Below are positions 10,266-20,335 of a DNA stretch of 64,000 bases, in pieces. The notes beneath the pieces are model-generated. The model was not told the origin of the DNA and did no database searches. It saw nothing but the letters and a program-made list of their open reading frames with translations. Where the stretch lies: assembly GCA_020746835.1 (NCBI GenBank), contig JAGPNK010000012.1, positions 496,001-560,000 on the forward strand, given 5' to 3'. The stretch comes from Stachybotrys elegans (lineage: Eukaryota > Ascomycota > Sordariomycetes > Hypocreales > Stachybotryaceae). Position 1 is the first letter of the stretch, and each line of letters opens with the position of its first letter. The translations under genes and the position numbers were made by a program.

Positions 10266-12589
10266 ATGGACTCTGCCAAATCCCACAACCTCTTCGAGGT
10301 CTACCTGCGGCTGCGCCCGCCTCCCGCCACGTCCTCCTCTACGGACCGCATCCTCAACGTCGAGCAGCCCGACGACGACGCGGCTCCCTCGCACATCACC
10401 CTCAACCCTCCCACAGACCGCCGCCGCGCTATTGAGAAGTTTGCCTTTACCCAGGTGTTTGAGGAGGACGCCACCCAGCTCGATGTCTTCCACTGCACCG
10501 AGATTGTCCCCATGATACAGGGCGTGCTGGCACCCCAGGGCGGTGAAGGGACGGATGCTGTGGTGGCAACGCTGGGAGTCACCGGCTCCGGAAAGGTTGG
10601 TCCTACGCGCGCCAGGGAGACGCTGGCTGACCAGATAGACTCACACGATTCTCGGCTCCCGGAGTCAACGCGGCCTGACCCAGCTCGCGCTGGACGTGCT
10701 GTTCCGCTCAATCGGAGCCAACATGCTCGACGCCACCTCGCTGCCTTCGCTCCTCGACTCGCTCCAAGCTTGCGACTCGTCCGAGTCGACGCTGGCGACG
10801 GCGCCCTACTACATTGACTCCATGTACTCGGATGGCCAGGCCTCGCGGGCCAACTCTCGAGCAGCCACCCCCATGATTGTAGGCTCTCCTGTTCAGCTGC
10901 ACTCCCCGAATGTCCAGAAGCAGTAGGACTGCAGAGGACCCAGCGCAAGCGCGCTCACACAGACGCCCAAGCGGGCGAGGCACTTTATGTCTGCCACTGT
11001 CGCTACGCGTTGCAAGGATCGTGCTAAAGATTTCAAGGGCGACCATAGCATCATGTCACCACCGCCGCGGCGCAACCTGGCACGACCCTCGGCTCTCCCT
11101 CAGTCGCCCGACGTCAGCGCGCTCGCCGTGCCGTGCGACCCATCTGCCGAGTACGTGGTCGTCATCTCCATGTATGAGGTGCACAATGACAGGATCTACG
11201 ACCTTCTAAACCCACCAAAGACGACCACCAAGGATCACCGCCGTCGTCCACTGCTCTTCAAGTCTACAGAGCTGTCGCCCGACCGCAAGGTGGTTGCTGG
11301 CCTCCGCAAGGTCATTTGCACCAGCTTCAAGGAGGCTATTCTCGTGCTCGAGGCAGGTCTTCAGGAGAGACGTGTGGCCGGCACGGGTAGCAACAGCGTA
11401 TCGAGCCGCAGCCACGGTTTTTTCTGCTTCGAGGTCAAGAAGAAGACGCGCAGCAGGAGGAGCCACTGGAGCGGCAGCAAGCTGACGATTGTGGACCTGG
11501 CGGGCAGCGAGCGCGCCAGGGACGCAAAGACGCAGGGTGCCACGCTCGTCGAGGCCGGCAAGATTAACGAGAGCCTCATGTATCTGGGCCAGTGCCTGCA
11601 GACGCAGAGCGAGGCCAGCAGTTCATCCAAGGTAAGTTTTAGCATCTTTCTGACAGACCATGGCTAATCGTGCAGCCTAATATCGTGCCGTACCGGCAAT
11701 GCAAGCTGACCGAGCTGCTCTTTTCCAACTCGTTCCCTACCTCTGGCCACAACCACCGCGCGCAGCGGGGTGTCATGATTGTGACGGCGGATCCGCTTGG
11801 TGACTTCAACGCCACGTCCCAGATTCTACGATACAGTGCCCTGGCCCGGGAGGTGACGGTGCCTCGTATCCCGTCCATCACGGCTACCATCCTGACGCCT
11901 GCGGTTCCCACTGCGCAGCCCGGCAGCCCGACGCACTCCCGACCTTTCCTCCCCCAGGATCGGGCTCGTTCCGGAACCACACGCCGCTGAGCGACGGCCG
12001 CACCACCATGGAGATTGCGGCCTTGGAGATTGCGCGCCTGAGCGACGAGATGGACCATCTGCGGCTGGATCTCGAGCACCAGACAGAGGCACGTATGGAG
12101 GCCGAGGCGCACCTGCTGAGCATGGAGGACCGCATGCTCGACATGGAGGCCATGATCCGCGAGGAGTGCGCCAACGAGTTTGAGCAGCGGCTGGCGCTGG
12201 AGCTGGCGCGCTTCAAGGCGTCGATGGCACTGGAGCAGGAGCGCAGCGAGGAGCACTGGGACCGCAAGGTGGACGTGCTGGAGCGCGGCCTCGACGCCGA
12301 CGACAGCCACGACAAGGAGAATGTGCTGATTGAGAACCTCGAGGAGGAGGTGGAGCGCCTGCGCCGTGACAATGCCATTCTCAAGCGCGAGCTCGCCAGC
12401 CGCAGCCCCAGCAAGCGCAAACCCCTCGAGGAGCGCGACGACTTTGCGGCCCCGACCCGTGGCGAGGTCAGCAATCTCGGCCGCAAGCTCGAGCGCATGC
12501 GCGTTAGCAACGAAGCTCCGCGTTCTGGTGCGAGCCCCAAGAAAGTGCGCAAGCTGGCTACCAAGCGGTGGGATGACCTTGACGGTTAG
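10266..12589 (+). CDS. Kinesin-like motor protein; frame needs two unusual introns or is damaged
   Basis: Motor motifs are clear: P-loop GVTGSGK joined to TH across the first intron (10596-10638), switch I SNSVSSRSHGF, switch II DLAGSERA, then NESLMYLGQCL and YRQCKLTELLFSN after a second clear intron (11632-11675). A long coiled coil follows (about 12008-12380) with a basic tail. Two breaks exist. A TAG at 10924-10926 interrupts exon 2 although the frame is the same on both sides. At about 11961 the frame shifts by one. Both can be removed by weaker introns, 10879-10962 (GTAGGC...CACAG) and 11866-11957 (GTATCC...CCCAG). That model (10266-10595, 10639-10878, 10963-11631, 11676-11865, 11958-12589) is open and encodes 686 aa. 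Otherwise the gene has sequence errors or is decaying. Kinesins of this type move on microtubules; which transport or mitotic role it has is not visible. Confidence 0.75.
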
Positions 12590-12931
12590 GACTCCGGTTA
12601 GGACATGGAGGACGTATAAGGATAATATGAATGACTGGGCGTGGTGTTGGATGGCCGGTGTACGGCAAGGTTTTGCTGGTGTATGGCGTGGGTGATTTGT
12701 TTGGCGTATACCCGGTTAATTCAGTTTGTCACATTTGGCTGTGGGCGTTTACATCTCTGCACATTCTGTCGTTAACATGCATCAACTCAGACCATCAATG
12801 TGCAACTTCTTTCACGTGCATATACTGTCGTTGACGTGCCTACTGTTTGTCATGCAATGGATTCACTTAATAGTCACACAAACTATTCATATACCACATC
12901 AATTATTATATACCAACTATAATACAACATC

Positions 12932-12959
12932 CATCTACACGCGGGCATCTACACGCGGG
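12932..12959. repeat. Tandem 14-bp duplication over the symporter stop codon
   Basis: CATCTACACGCGGG occurs twice head to tail at 12932-12945 and 12946-12959. The second copy contains the stop codon (12949-12951) of the symporter gene, so the duplication lengthens or re-creates its 3' end. The rest of 12590-12931 is AT-rich convergent 3' sequence without a gene. Confidence 0.8.
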
Positions 12960-14493
12960 TGGTGTTGTCAGCACCAGGAGCGTGGAGAGCGTGGGCCTCG
13001 TCAACCATCAGGTCATCCTCTTGGGTGATTTTGCACATGCGGGCAATGGAGGGAGCAGCGATGAGATCACCGCTGACGTTGACCATGGTACGGAAGCGGT
13101 CGAGGAACCAGTCGATGGCGACAACGACGGCGTACATCTCGCTCTGGGGGATGTTGACGGCGTTGGCAATCATGAGGGTCAGGACCAGGGAGGAGCTGGG
13201 AATGGGAGTGGTGGCAATGGAGGAGAGGACGGAGAGCAGGCAGATAATGACGTACTGGCCGCCGTCGAGGGTAATGCCCTGGGTCTCGGCCATGAAGACA
13301 ACGACCATGGGGAAGTAGATGGCGGTACCGTCCATGTTGATGAGTGTGCCCAAGGGGATGGCAAACTTGACGACGGTCTCCGGGACGCCACGGGCGCGGA
13401 TGCAGCGCAGGGTGACGGGCATGGTGGCGGCGGACGAGGCGGAACCCCAGGCGGTGAGCCACGCGGGAGAGCACTTGAGCAGGTGGGTGTAGGCGTTCTG
13501 GCGGGCAAAGATGAGGTAGAGGAGGGGGAAGACGATGAAGAGGTGGATGGCCATGCCGGTCAGGGTGCCGCCGATGAGGATACCCAGGTTGTAGCCGATG
13601 CTGGCAATGTCGAGGCGGAACAGGTTGCTCATGATGAGGAAGAAGACACCGATAGGAGCGAGCTGGATGAGGAAGGTGATGACCTTTGTGATGATGGTGT
13701 CAATGTCGCGGACCACCTTCATGATGGAAGAGGTGGGGGGAAGCAGGATTGCAAAGATGACGGTGGTGACGAGGACGGACAGCAGCTCATTGTTGGCAAC
13801 GGCGCCGATGATGTTGCTGGGGACGAAGCTGTCGAAGATGGTGACGATGGCCTGGGAGACGGTCCTAGGCTCCTCTTCGGGCTCGGTTGAGTCGGAGTTG
13901 TTTTCCATCTGAACCGGTTAGACATTGAGGGGGATTACAATGACGGGGGGGGGGGGGTAACGTACCAAGGGAGCCCAGACCAGACCAGTGAGGAGGCAGC
14001 TGTGGGCGATGGCGACAAAGGTGGTCAGGACATACCATCCGACGGACCAGATGGCGAGGTTGCGGCCCTTGCCGCCGCTAATCTCCTTGATGTTCTGGAT
14101 GGCGAGGATCATGGCCGTCATGATGAGGGGGAGGACTGCATGGGGTTAGATGATGGCATGTGCGGCGGGGTCATGTTGTGACGAACCTGTGGCTTGGAGA
14201 GCACGCAGCCAGAGCCTGCCAGGGATGTTGAGGATGTCAAAGGCAGCCTGGGGCACCTCGGTCTGGGTGGAAACGGCCAGGCCAATGGCGATGGCCAGCA
14301 GGGCGGCGGCGATGATGGGGAGCGGGCTGCCGGGCTCGCGCTGCCTCTGCCAGAAGGTCTTCTTGACCGACTCGGTCTCAGCATCGACGCGGACCTCGCT
14401 CGAGGCCGACGAGGTCTGCTGGTCGAGGTTGACCTGCTTCTCCATGGGAGGCTCGGAGGCCTGCACAGGCTCAGTCTTTTCAGGGGTCGACAT
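12949..14493 (-). CDS. Dicarboxylate/amino acid:cation (DAACS) symporter, 478 aa
   Basis: Three exons: 14187-14493, 13966-14135 and 12949-13908. Introns are 51 and 57 nt; the second contains an 11-13-base G run. The protein belongs to the sodium/proton:dicarboxylate (SDF, glutamate transporter-type) family, which takes up acidic amino acids or C4-dicarboxylates across the plasma membrane. Evidence is the hallmark segments SSAATMPVTLRCI (first re-entrant hairpin), GTLINMDGTAIYFP (NMDGT ion and substrate motif in TM7) and ATTPIPSSSLVLTL (second hairpin). DRFRTMVNVSGD lies in TM8, with the Asp and Asn that bind substrate. The N-terminal ~55 residues are hydrophilic and cytosolic. The start was chosen at MSTPEKTEP. 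Length and motifs look intact. Confidence 0.93.
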
Positions 14494-15814
14494 GGTGACT
14501 TCCAAGGCTACGGGGTCGGTCAAAGATCAGACAGAAAGCTGAAAGATGAGGGCAGCAGCAGCAGCAGCAGCAGTGTCGTCGGGGCGAGCTGAGGGCGGGT
14601 TATATAGGCCCAAGGACGGAGGGGGCGAGGATTACCTATTGCCAAGTGTCAGGTGCATGCACTGGAAGAGCTTATCAGTAGAAAAGAGGATTCTGCCAGG
14701 TTCGCACAGACATGTCCACGCCGGGAGAGGATACTGGACGCGGACTCGACCGACGTTATCGGGCCAAGAGCATGGCGGGCGTGGGTGCGTGCAGGCCGGG
14801 GAAACATTGGCACATGGTATCGGTGCCAAGGTCGCTGATGACTTGGGGGCATCTTGGCGTCTAGTTTGAGTTGAGAAGGTGATTGGCACTCTTGGCGAGG
14901 ATGGGCCGACTCGAGGGGTAGGAGGCGTTGTCAGCGTTGGCAGGATGCGCTGGAGTCGTTTGTGACGCCGATGTTGTATCTGGGCTAGATGTAAGAGGCT
15001 CTAGTAGTCCCTGGAAGCAGGCGCGTGCTCGTGTATGGCGTGACGAGCATGCCACGGAATCCGGCGAGGGAGTGATGGAGATGTTGTCTGGTGTTTGTTG
15101 GTCCATTACCAAATTACCTGTGTCTCGGCTATTTCTCCACACGAGTGGGACAGGCCAAGTGGATTTATGGGTACGGGTTTGTACTACAGACCACTAACCC
15201 CAACCCAGGCCCGCAGGGTAGGGGGAGTCGGGGGCCGGCCAGGGTGCTGCGACGCAGGTGGAATATCGACCTCCGCCTTCCAACTCTTTCATCCTGCACC
15301 CACCCATCCACATGATACGCTGCCTACGCCAAGCCTGTTGGCTCGGCCCCGTCTTACTGCAGGGCCGAGAGCTTTCTGCCCTGCTCTGCTCAGCTCGCCG
15401 ATTTGCAAGTCCCTCGCCTCTTGCGGTTGTGGCGGTGGCGCCGCCGCCAACGATATGCTTAAGGCATCCTTCTAGCCGTCTTCCAAAGGAACCATCCGCC
15501 CGCCCGGACCGGAACCACCGCGAGCTGATAACGCGACCCGTTTTCCTTTGCGTAAGCGGCGCAGGGATCTATGCGAGATTGGCTCAAGGTCGACGACAGC
15601 CGAACCGTTGTCGCGGGTGAGTGATGGTCTTGCCATCGTCTCAATATTGGAACAAAAGGTCCTCTTGGCGCACCCGCCCTCTACCTCGCAGCTTGGCCTT
15701 TTCTACATCCGTCACATTATTGATTGTGCTCGATAACATCAGTTGTATTTCTTATCTGCCAAGATGGGCTGTGGACCTTGCTCGGAAACGGTCTAGCTAT
15801 GCAAAATAGGTCCA
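14494..15814. other. Intergenic region
   Basis: About 1.3 kb between the symporter start and the stop of the trypsin-like gene. A CAG/GCA triplet run lies at 14551-14572, just upstream of the symporter ATG. No supported gene, RNA or repeat is seen. Confidence 0.45.
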
Positions 15815-17776
15815 TCAGTCCATCGACTCGGGCAAACGAACATCCAAGCCCCGCGCGTGCATGTCCTTGATGATCAATTCGAAGGGCGTCGCGTAGGTAA
15901 TGTCCTGTTTGCCTTCCTTACCATTCCCCGAGGTGAGCAGGCCGGCAATGCGTCCGTCAATGCACCAGACAATCGAACCAGAGTCTCCGCACCGGGAGAA
16001 GTAATCGCTCCCGGGATAGGGAAGACTACTTTGGCCACCTACGGGCTCGTCTTGCTCGAAACCAACGATCGAGAGCTCGTCGCACACGGCCTGCTCGCCG
16101 TCCTTGGTGAGCTGTTTCCGAACGACTGACCGTGCCATGTTGACCAGCCCAAAGGTGAGCCCGCTGGTGCGCCCCCATTTCCCGACCACCATGGCATCCT
16201 CGCCTTCATCACACCGAGGTAGTGGCAGCCGATGCGGGTTCTCGAGCTCTGCCAAGGGGCAGACTTGATGCAGCATCACTGGATTCACGACACGTTTAAG
16301 CACCTTGAAGTCTTCCGGATTGACCTTCAATCCCTTGAGCCACAGAAGACGCCAACTGCGCTCCCGGTCCTCATGATTGCCGAGGTGAATCATGTTTTGC
16401 AATGCCGACAATGGGTATCGATGACTGCTTTGGTGCAGCCGGATCAGAGCCCAGTCGCGGAGCCAAGAAAAGCCGTCCTGCGAAACCACCACCTTTGCGC
16501 CCGCGAAGCAAACGTCGCCCATCACCCTCTCGGCCGGATCTTTCCAGAGTGGAACGAACTTGTCCACCATGGCCCTGATCTCCCGACGCTGGGGCTTGTT
16601 ACGCTCGATCTCCGATTTGGCGAACTCTGCCAGACCTTTCTTCCTGGCGTCGAACTCTGCAAGGGGCTTGTTTTTGTGGAATATATTTTCATGCCGCATC
16701 ATGTCGCTCTTCAACTCGTTGTCGCTGCTCCAGAGTGACTCGGCACAACTCTTCAGCGTCTTCTTCCCGGGCTGCACAATTTTCCGCTCGTTGTCGACAC
16801 GGCCGTCAAGATTGTCGTATTCTTCACCATTGTCGGACGGCTCCTTGAAGACAACATGTCTGCAGGTCAAGGCGACCATCATCGGCTCGTCCTTTCCCTT
16901 GACGTGCAGTTCGAGGTACAGGCCCTTGGTTCCTTCATTACCCTCGTCGTCGAGCGCAGCGATGCTCGTGCCAATAGAAGAGGAGAACTGCGACTCGATA
17001 TCCCTGGGTCCGGGAGAAGGGATGTATTGCAGCGGAATAGCTACGGGGTCCTTGTCCGTCATGGCAGAAGGCGAAGGAGGTGTAGAGTGAAAAGTGGGAG
17101 GAGGGGATCCGGGTGCGGAGAACGCGGGCGATGGGGTCGCCAAAGACGACGGGGACGACGGGGACGACAGGGACGGCGGAGGCGGCCCAGAGGACAGGCG
17201 TTTGACCTCGGATTCTTTAATCTCACAATGGACATGATCAAATCCATGCTCCTCGAGGACAAGCTTGGCCTTGACGGCGAACTTTACGCCATCCTCCCCG
17301 GTGGTTGATCCGGGCCGAACCGTCACAAGCACAACCGTCGGCCTTCCCTCATCTGGTCGTCTAGGGAAGCCAATCCGCAAGAGGTCGATCGAAGACCACT
17401 CGAGCCCATCCAGGCTGTTTATCAAGTCGAATTTGAGGGTCCCAGGGGTCCGAGGTTGGTTCCACAACGAAGCGAGACGACCATCATCGACCGGGAAGAG
17501 TTGTTTCCGATAAGTCGTGTCCTTGCGCTCCCAAGGGGTCTGGCTTGAGCGGGCCACAAGTCTCGGCCGACTGGGAAGACCGTCGTAGTAGTGCTCGGCC
17601 TCCTTGTCAGAGGGCGGCATGGGTTGACTATCTGCCATTGCGCACGTCTTGAGTCGTTTTCCTGTGCCGAAAGAGTGCGGGCCGGGCTCAAGGGGAGGAA
17701 GGAAACGTTTGCGAGGGCTAGTTAATGTATCTGGTGACTGGTGCCGTTTGCGCAGGACTTGTACCGAGGACATCAT
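15815..17776 (-). CDS. Trypsin-like serine protease-fold protein, about 653 aa
   Basis: A single uninterrupted exon. The triad of a chymotrypsin-fold protease is recognisable in order: His in LTCRHVVF, Asp in LRDWALIRLH and Ser in RCGDSGSIVW, followed by ITYATPFELI near the C-terminus. Large insertions separate His from Asp, including a charged segment. The N-terminal third contains a separate conserved-looking region (around DLINSLDGLEWSSIDLLRIG and VKAKLVLEEHGFDHVHCEI), then a Ser/Pro-rich linker. The frame stays open upstream to a Met at 17978-17980 through a Val/Phe/Leu-rich stretch produced by an AAC/AAAGACGAC repeat. I start at 17776 and regard the upstream part as leader; MADSQPMPP at 17638 is another candidate. 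Similar trypsin-like domains occur in fungal STAND/NLR proteins, so a signalling rather than digestive role is possible. There is no signal peptide with this start. Confidence 0.75.
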   Translation of the reverse strand: MMSSVQVLRKRHQSPDTLTSPRKRFLPPLEPGPHSFGTGKRLKTCAMADSQPMPPSDKEAEHYYDGLPSRPRLVARSSQTPWERKDTTYRKQLFPVDDGRLASLWNQPRTPGTLKFDLINSLDGLEWSSIDLLRIGFPRRPDEGRPTVVLVTVRPGSTTGEDGVKFAVKAKLVLEEHGFDHVHCEIKESEVKRLSSGPPPPSLSSPSSPSSLATPSPAFSAPGSPPPTFHSTPPSPSAMTDKDPVAIPLQYIPSPGPRDIESQFSSSIGTSIAALDDEGNEGTKGLYLELHVKGKDEPMMVALTCRHVVFKEPSDNGEEYDNLDGRVDNERKIVQPGKKTLKSCAESLWSSDNELKSDMMRHENIFHKNKPLAEFDARKKGLAEFAKSEIERNKPQRREIRAMVDKFVPLWKDPAERVMGDVCFAGAKVVVSQDGFSWLRDWALIRLHQSSHRYPLSALQNMIHLGNHEDRERSWRLLWLKGLKVNPEDFKVLKRVVNPVMLHQVCPLAELENPHRLPLPRCDEGEDAMVVGKWGRTSGLTFGLVNMARSVVRKQLTKDGEQAVCDELSIVGFEQDEPVGGQSSLPYPGSDYFSRCGDSGSIVWCIDGRIAGLLTSGNGKEGKQDITYATPFELIIKDMHARGLDVRLPESMD

Positions 17777-19396
17777 GGTGTACAACAAAGACGACAAAGA
17801 CAGCAAACACAAAAAGACGACAACAAAGACGACAACAAAGAATAAACGACACAACAAAGAGAACAAAGAAGACAAAGAGGCGAAAGGGATAAGAGAGACA
17901 AAGGCGGCCAACAAGACAAGGAGGTAGGTTTGACAAGGAACCAGCGAGGATTGTGAAGATGTAGACAAAGAGTCGTCCAAGGAACTGATGAGAAGCGTGC
18001 TAATGCTAGAGCGAGCGACGTGAGGCTATATGCAAAAATCGTGGCCTACCTCTCAGTCTTTCTTGCAAACGCTCGCTGTTGAGCTGGCGACGCGCCCCGG
18101 CATCACCGATTCACCGGGCCGCCCCCGCTGCCGTCTGCGGGAGTCATGGCAGAATGATTGCTCATTGCCGCTGCAGGAACCCACGATACGGAGTGAGGGC
18201 GAAGGTTGACAATCCACAGCCCGGGCGATGCACTGTCCCGTTGCATGGACAGCGGGATGCCCCGATCATTTCGGGACTGTGCTTCCCTCATCTACTGCCT
18301 GAGTGAGATACTCACGGCTCGCTGCTTCTCCCAGGCCGCCGCCCTGGAATGCGACGTGGTCAATGCGGTGGTGGGCAAATGGTTTGCAGCAGGCGTTTGT
18401 ATGTCGGGTCTGGGGACGGAACAAGGCGAATGGTCTGGCGTTTGCCGAACGACCTGACAAGAGGGACGAGCGCCAGTCCAGCAGCAAGATCCCGTCCGAC
18501 AGCCTTGGCTACGGCTGTGAAACCGCAGGATCTAGATTCCCGAGCGTAGGGCTCGGACCAGCGGGCAATCAAGCTCGCCTTTGCCTGTCCATCTGCGTTC
18601 CTTTGATCCCTTGCCGCGCCCTTCTGGTGCGACAGACAGCTGTGAAGACGGGAGGACGCAGCAACAGGGTTGTTCCAGCCTCTGCCAGATCAGCTTGCGA
18701 TCAAGTCCGTGCCGTCTTTCTCACGGCAAGCCGCACCAGAAGGGAGCCAGGTTGGCATCTCCCGCGCTGTCAGCGACCACGATCCTGGTCAATGGCCATC
18801 GTCAGAGACTGCAAACGCTCGCGCACCAGGTTGCGGTTAGGGGCTCCTTCTCTGTCTAGGACGGATCGGCGTAGAATCGCTCCGTCACGGCGGGCTCTGC
18901 CAGTAATTTACGGCACACGCAGCTTGACATCCGGATTGCCGAGCGAATAGCAGTAATACCATACCTCCTTGGTTTCGTAGTGCAGTGAAAGGCAGCAGAC
19001 GGCGGCGTTTGCAACCGCAACGCCCGGATAACGCTGTTGAAGGCCCATCGCTCAACGGTCATGGTTGATGGCGGCGATGGTGGTTTTGTTTCCACTTCTT
19101 GTAGCCACGGTAGGAGCACTCAGGCAAGCGACGAGTTGAAGATCATGGCTATACAGCAGAAGGCCACACAGCATCACATTTACCGATATCCTCGGCCATT
19201 GCAGACCTTGGAGCTGTTCACGCAACACTCGCCATCGGTGCCGTATTTCTACCATAGGGTAACCGAGGGAAGTTTACAGGCGATTCACCACTCAAAAGTA
19301 TACACAGGCTGCCCTGTTACCATGCCGTGTGGTTGGCATAACCGCCATCACGGCGAAACCTCACTGAGGAGGACAAGGCAGCAAAAATAGGCAAAA
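17777..19396. other. Intergenic region with AAC/AAAGACGAC repeat near the left end
   Basis: About 1.6 kb. An imperfect ACAAAGACGAC-type repeat spans about 17783-17900, immediately upstream of the preferred start of the trypsin-like gene, and probably belongs to its leader. The remainder has open frames on both strands that are short and lack recognisable similarity, so no gene is claimed. Confidence 0.45.
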
Positions 19397-19515
19397 ACAT
19401 ACAACAGCCGGTGTTCGCTGGTCGTCACCGACCCAACTACTAATCTGCCCCTTACCAGTTTGACTAGGGGGGAGCGGACGGGACCCCGTATTTCCTGGTA
19501 GGTATGGTCGTATGT
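19397..19515 (-). rRNA. 5S ribosomal RNA gene
   Basis: The minus strand has exactly the layout and 119-nt length of fungal 5S rRNA. It starts ACATACGACCATA and ends GTTGTATGT, and these termini pair as helix I. Internal conserved boxes include GGGTCCCGTCCGCTC and TAGTAGTTGGGTCGGTGACG (the internal control region and helix IV loop). Helix II arms CTACCAG and CTGGTA differ from the sequence common in related fungi but still pair with each other, suggesting a functional gene rather than a pseudogene. Dispersed single 5S genes are normal in filamentous ascomycetes. A T-run terminator follows directly downstream on the minus strand (GTTTTTGCC). Confidence 0.88.
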
Positions 19516-19931
19516 GCAAGATGTTGAGAGATTGTTGAATATATTCGGGAGAAATATAGCATGAAGCTTCCCCGCGTTGAGGCCACCAAATGCCAATTCG
19601 GCGCCCGCCGTAGGTCTTGGACAAGATCAACCTACTGCCGCCCGCATAAAAATAATATTTAATTGCCATGAGATTGTCTGTCTTTACGGCGCCAATCCCT
19701 TTAAATGTTTCCTCGCCGGCATTTTGTCCCGCACTGCATAAAGGCGACCTGCTGTGGAAGATGTGAGGACCCCGCAGGTAGCTGGCCATGCAGCCTCAAT
19801 ACCACTCACCAAGTCGTCTGGCGCAGCACTTCAGCAGCCAAGGCAACACATTGCACTCTGCCATGGACTTTGAGACGCTGTGTGAATGCAAAAAGATTCC
19901 CACAGGATCAAAAATATACCGGATGGCGGAT

Positions 19932-20003
19932 CTCTCCCGCCGGGAATTGAACCCGGGTCTCAAGCGTGACAAGCTTGCATACTGACCACTATACTACGGA
20001 AGA
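19932..20003 (-). tRNA. tRNA-Asp (GTC)
   Basis: A complete cloverleaf on the minus strand. The 5' acceptor TCTTCCG (20003-19997) pairs with 3' CGGGAGA (19939-19933). The D arm reads GTATAGTGGTCAGTATG. The anticodon stem CAAGC/GCTTG encloses TTGTCAC, giving anticodon GTC. The T arm is CCGGG-TTCAATT-CCCGG. There is no intron. It lies 416 bp from the 5S rRNA gene on the same strand. Confidence 0.93.
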
Positions 20004-20335
20004 TGGCAGCTGTTGAACAGCTGTTGTAGGTGGCTGGTGTGGCTGGGGATTCTTTTGTATCTCTATAAAGGAAAACGATCCCAGGACCGTCAACTCACGC
20101 TCTGCGCCTTGCGTCATTTAAGGAGGGTATTTCCTCGAGCCGCGCTCGGATCCTATGCAGGACGTTTGTCATAGGAAAATTAGGAAATATATCCCTCCCC
20201 TTCTCTTTGTGTTCCTTCTTTTGTAAGAGAGACGCGTGGCCTCTTTGTTGCCGCAAGGAATACGACGTTCCAAGAACCGAGTGGCGAGTTGTGGAAATAC
20301 AGCCGTATTGATCGATCTCGGCTGTTTCTATCTGC
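20004..20335. other. Short intergenic stretch
   Basis: About 330 bp between the tRNA-Asp 5' end and the stop of the ankyrin gene. I see only AT-rich 3' flanking sequence and no gene. Confidence 0.4.

Noticed and set aside
12982..13890. Plus-strand 302-aa acidic Gly-rich frame
   Set aside because: Exact antisense of the third exon of the DAACS symporter, whose motifs are unmistakable.
17777..17980. N-terminal membrane anchor of the trypsin-like protein
   Set aside because: The Val/Phe/Leu-rich extension is encoded by an AAC/AAAGACGAC simple repeat and more likely is untranslated leader.
18303..18950. 215-aa plus-strand frame
   Set aside because: Arg/Ser-rich with overlapping open frames on both strands and no recognised domain; looks like GC-rich noncoding DNA.
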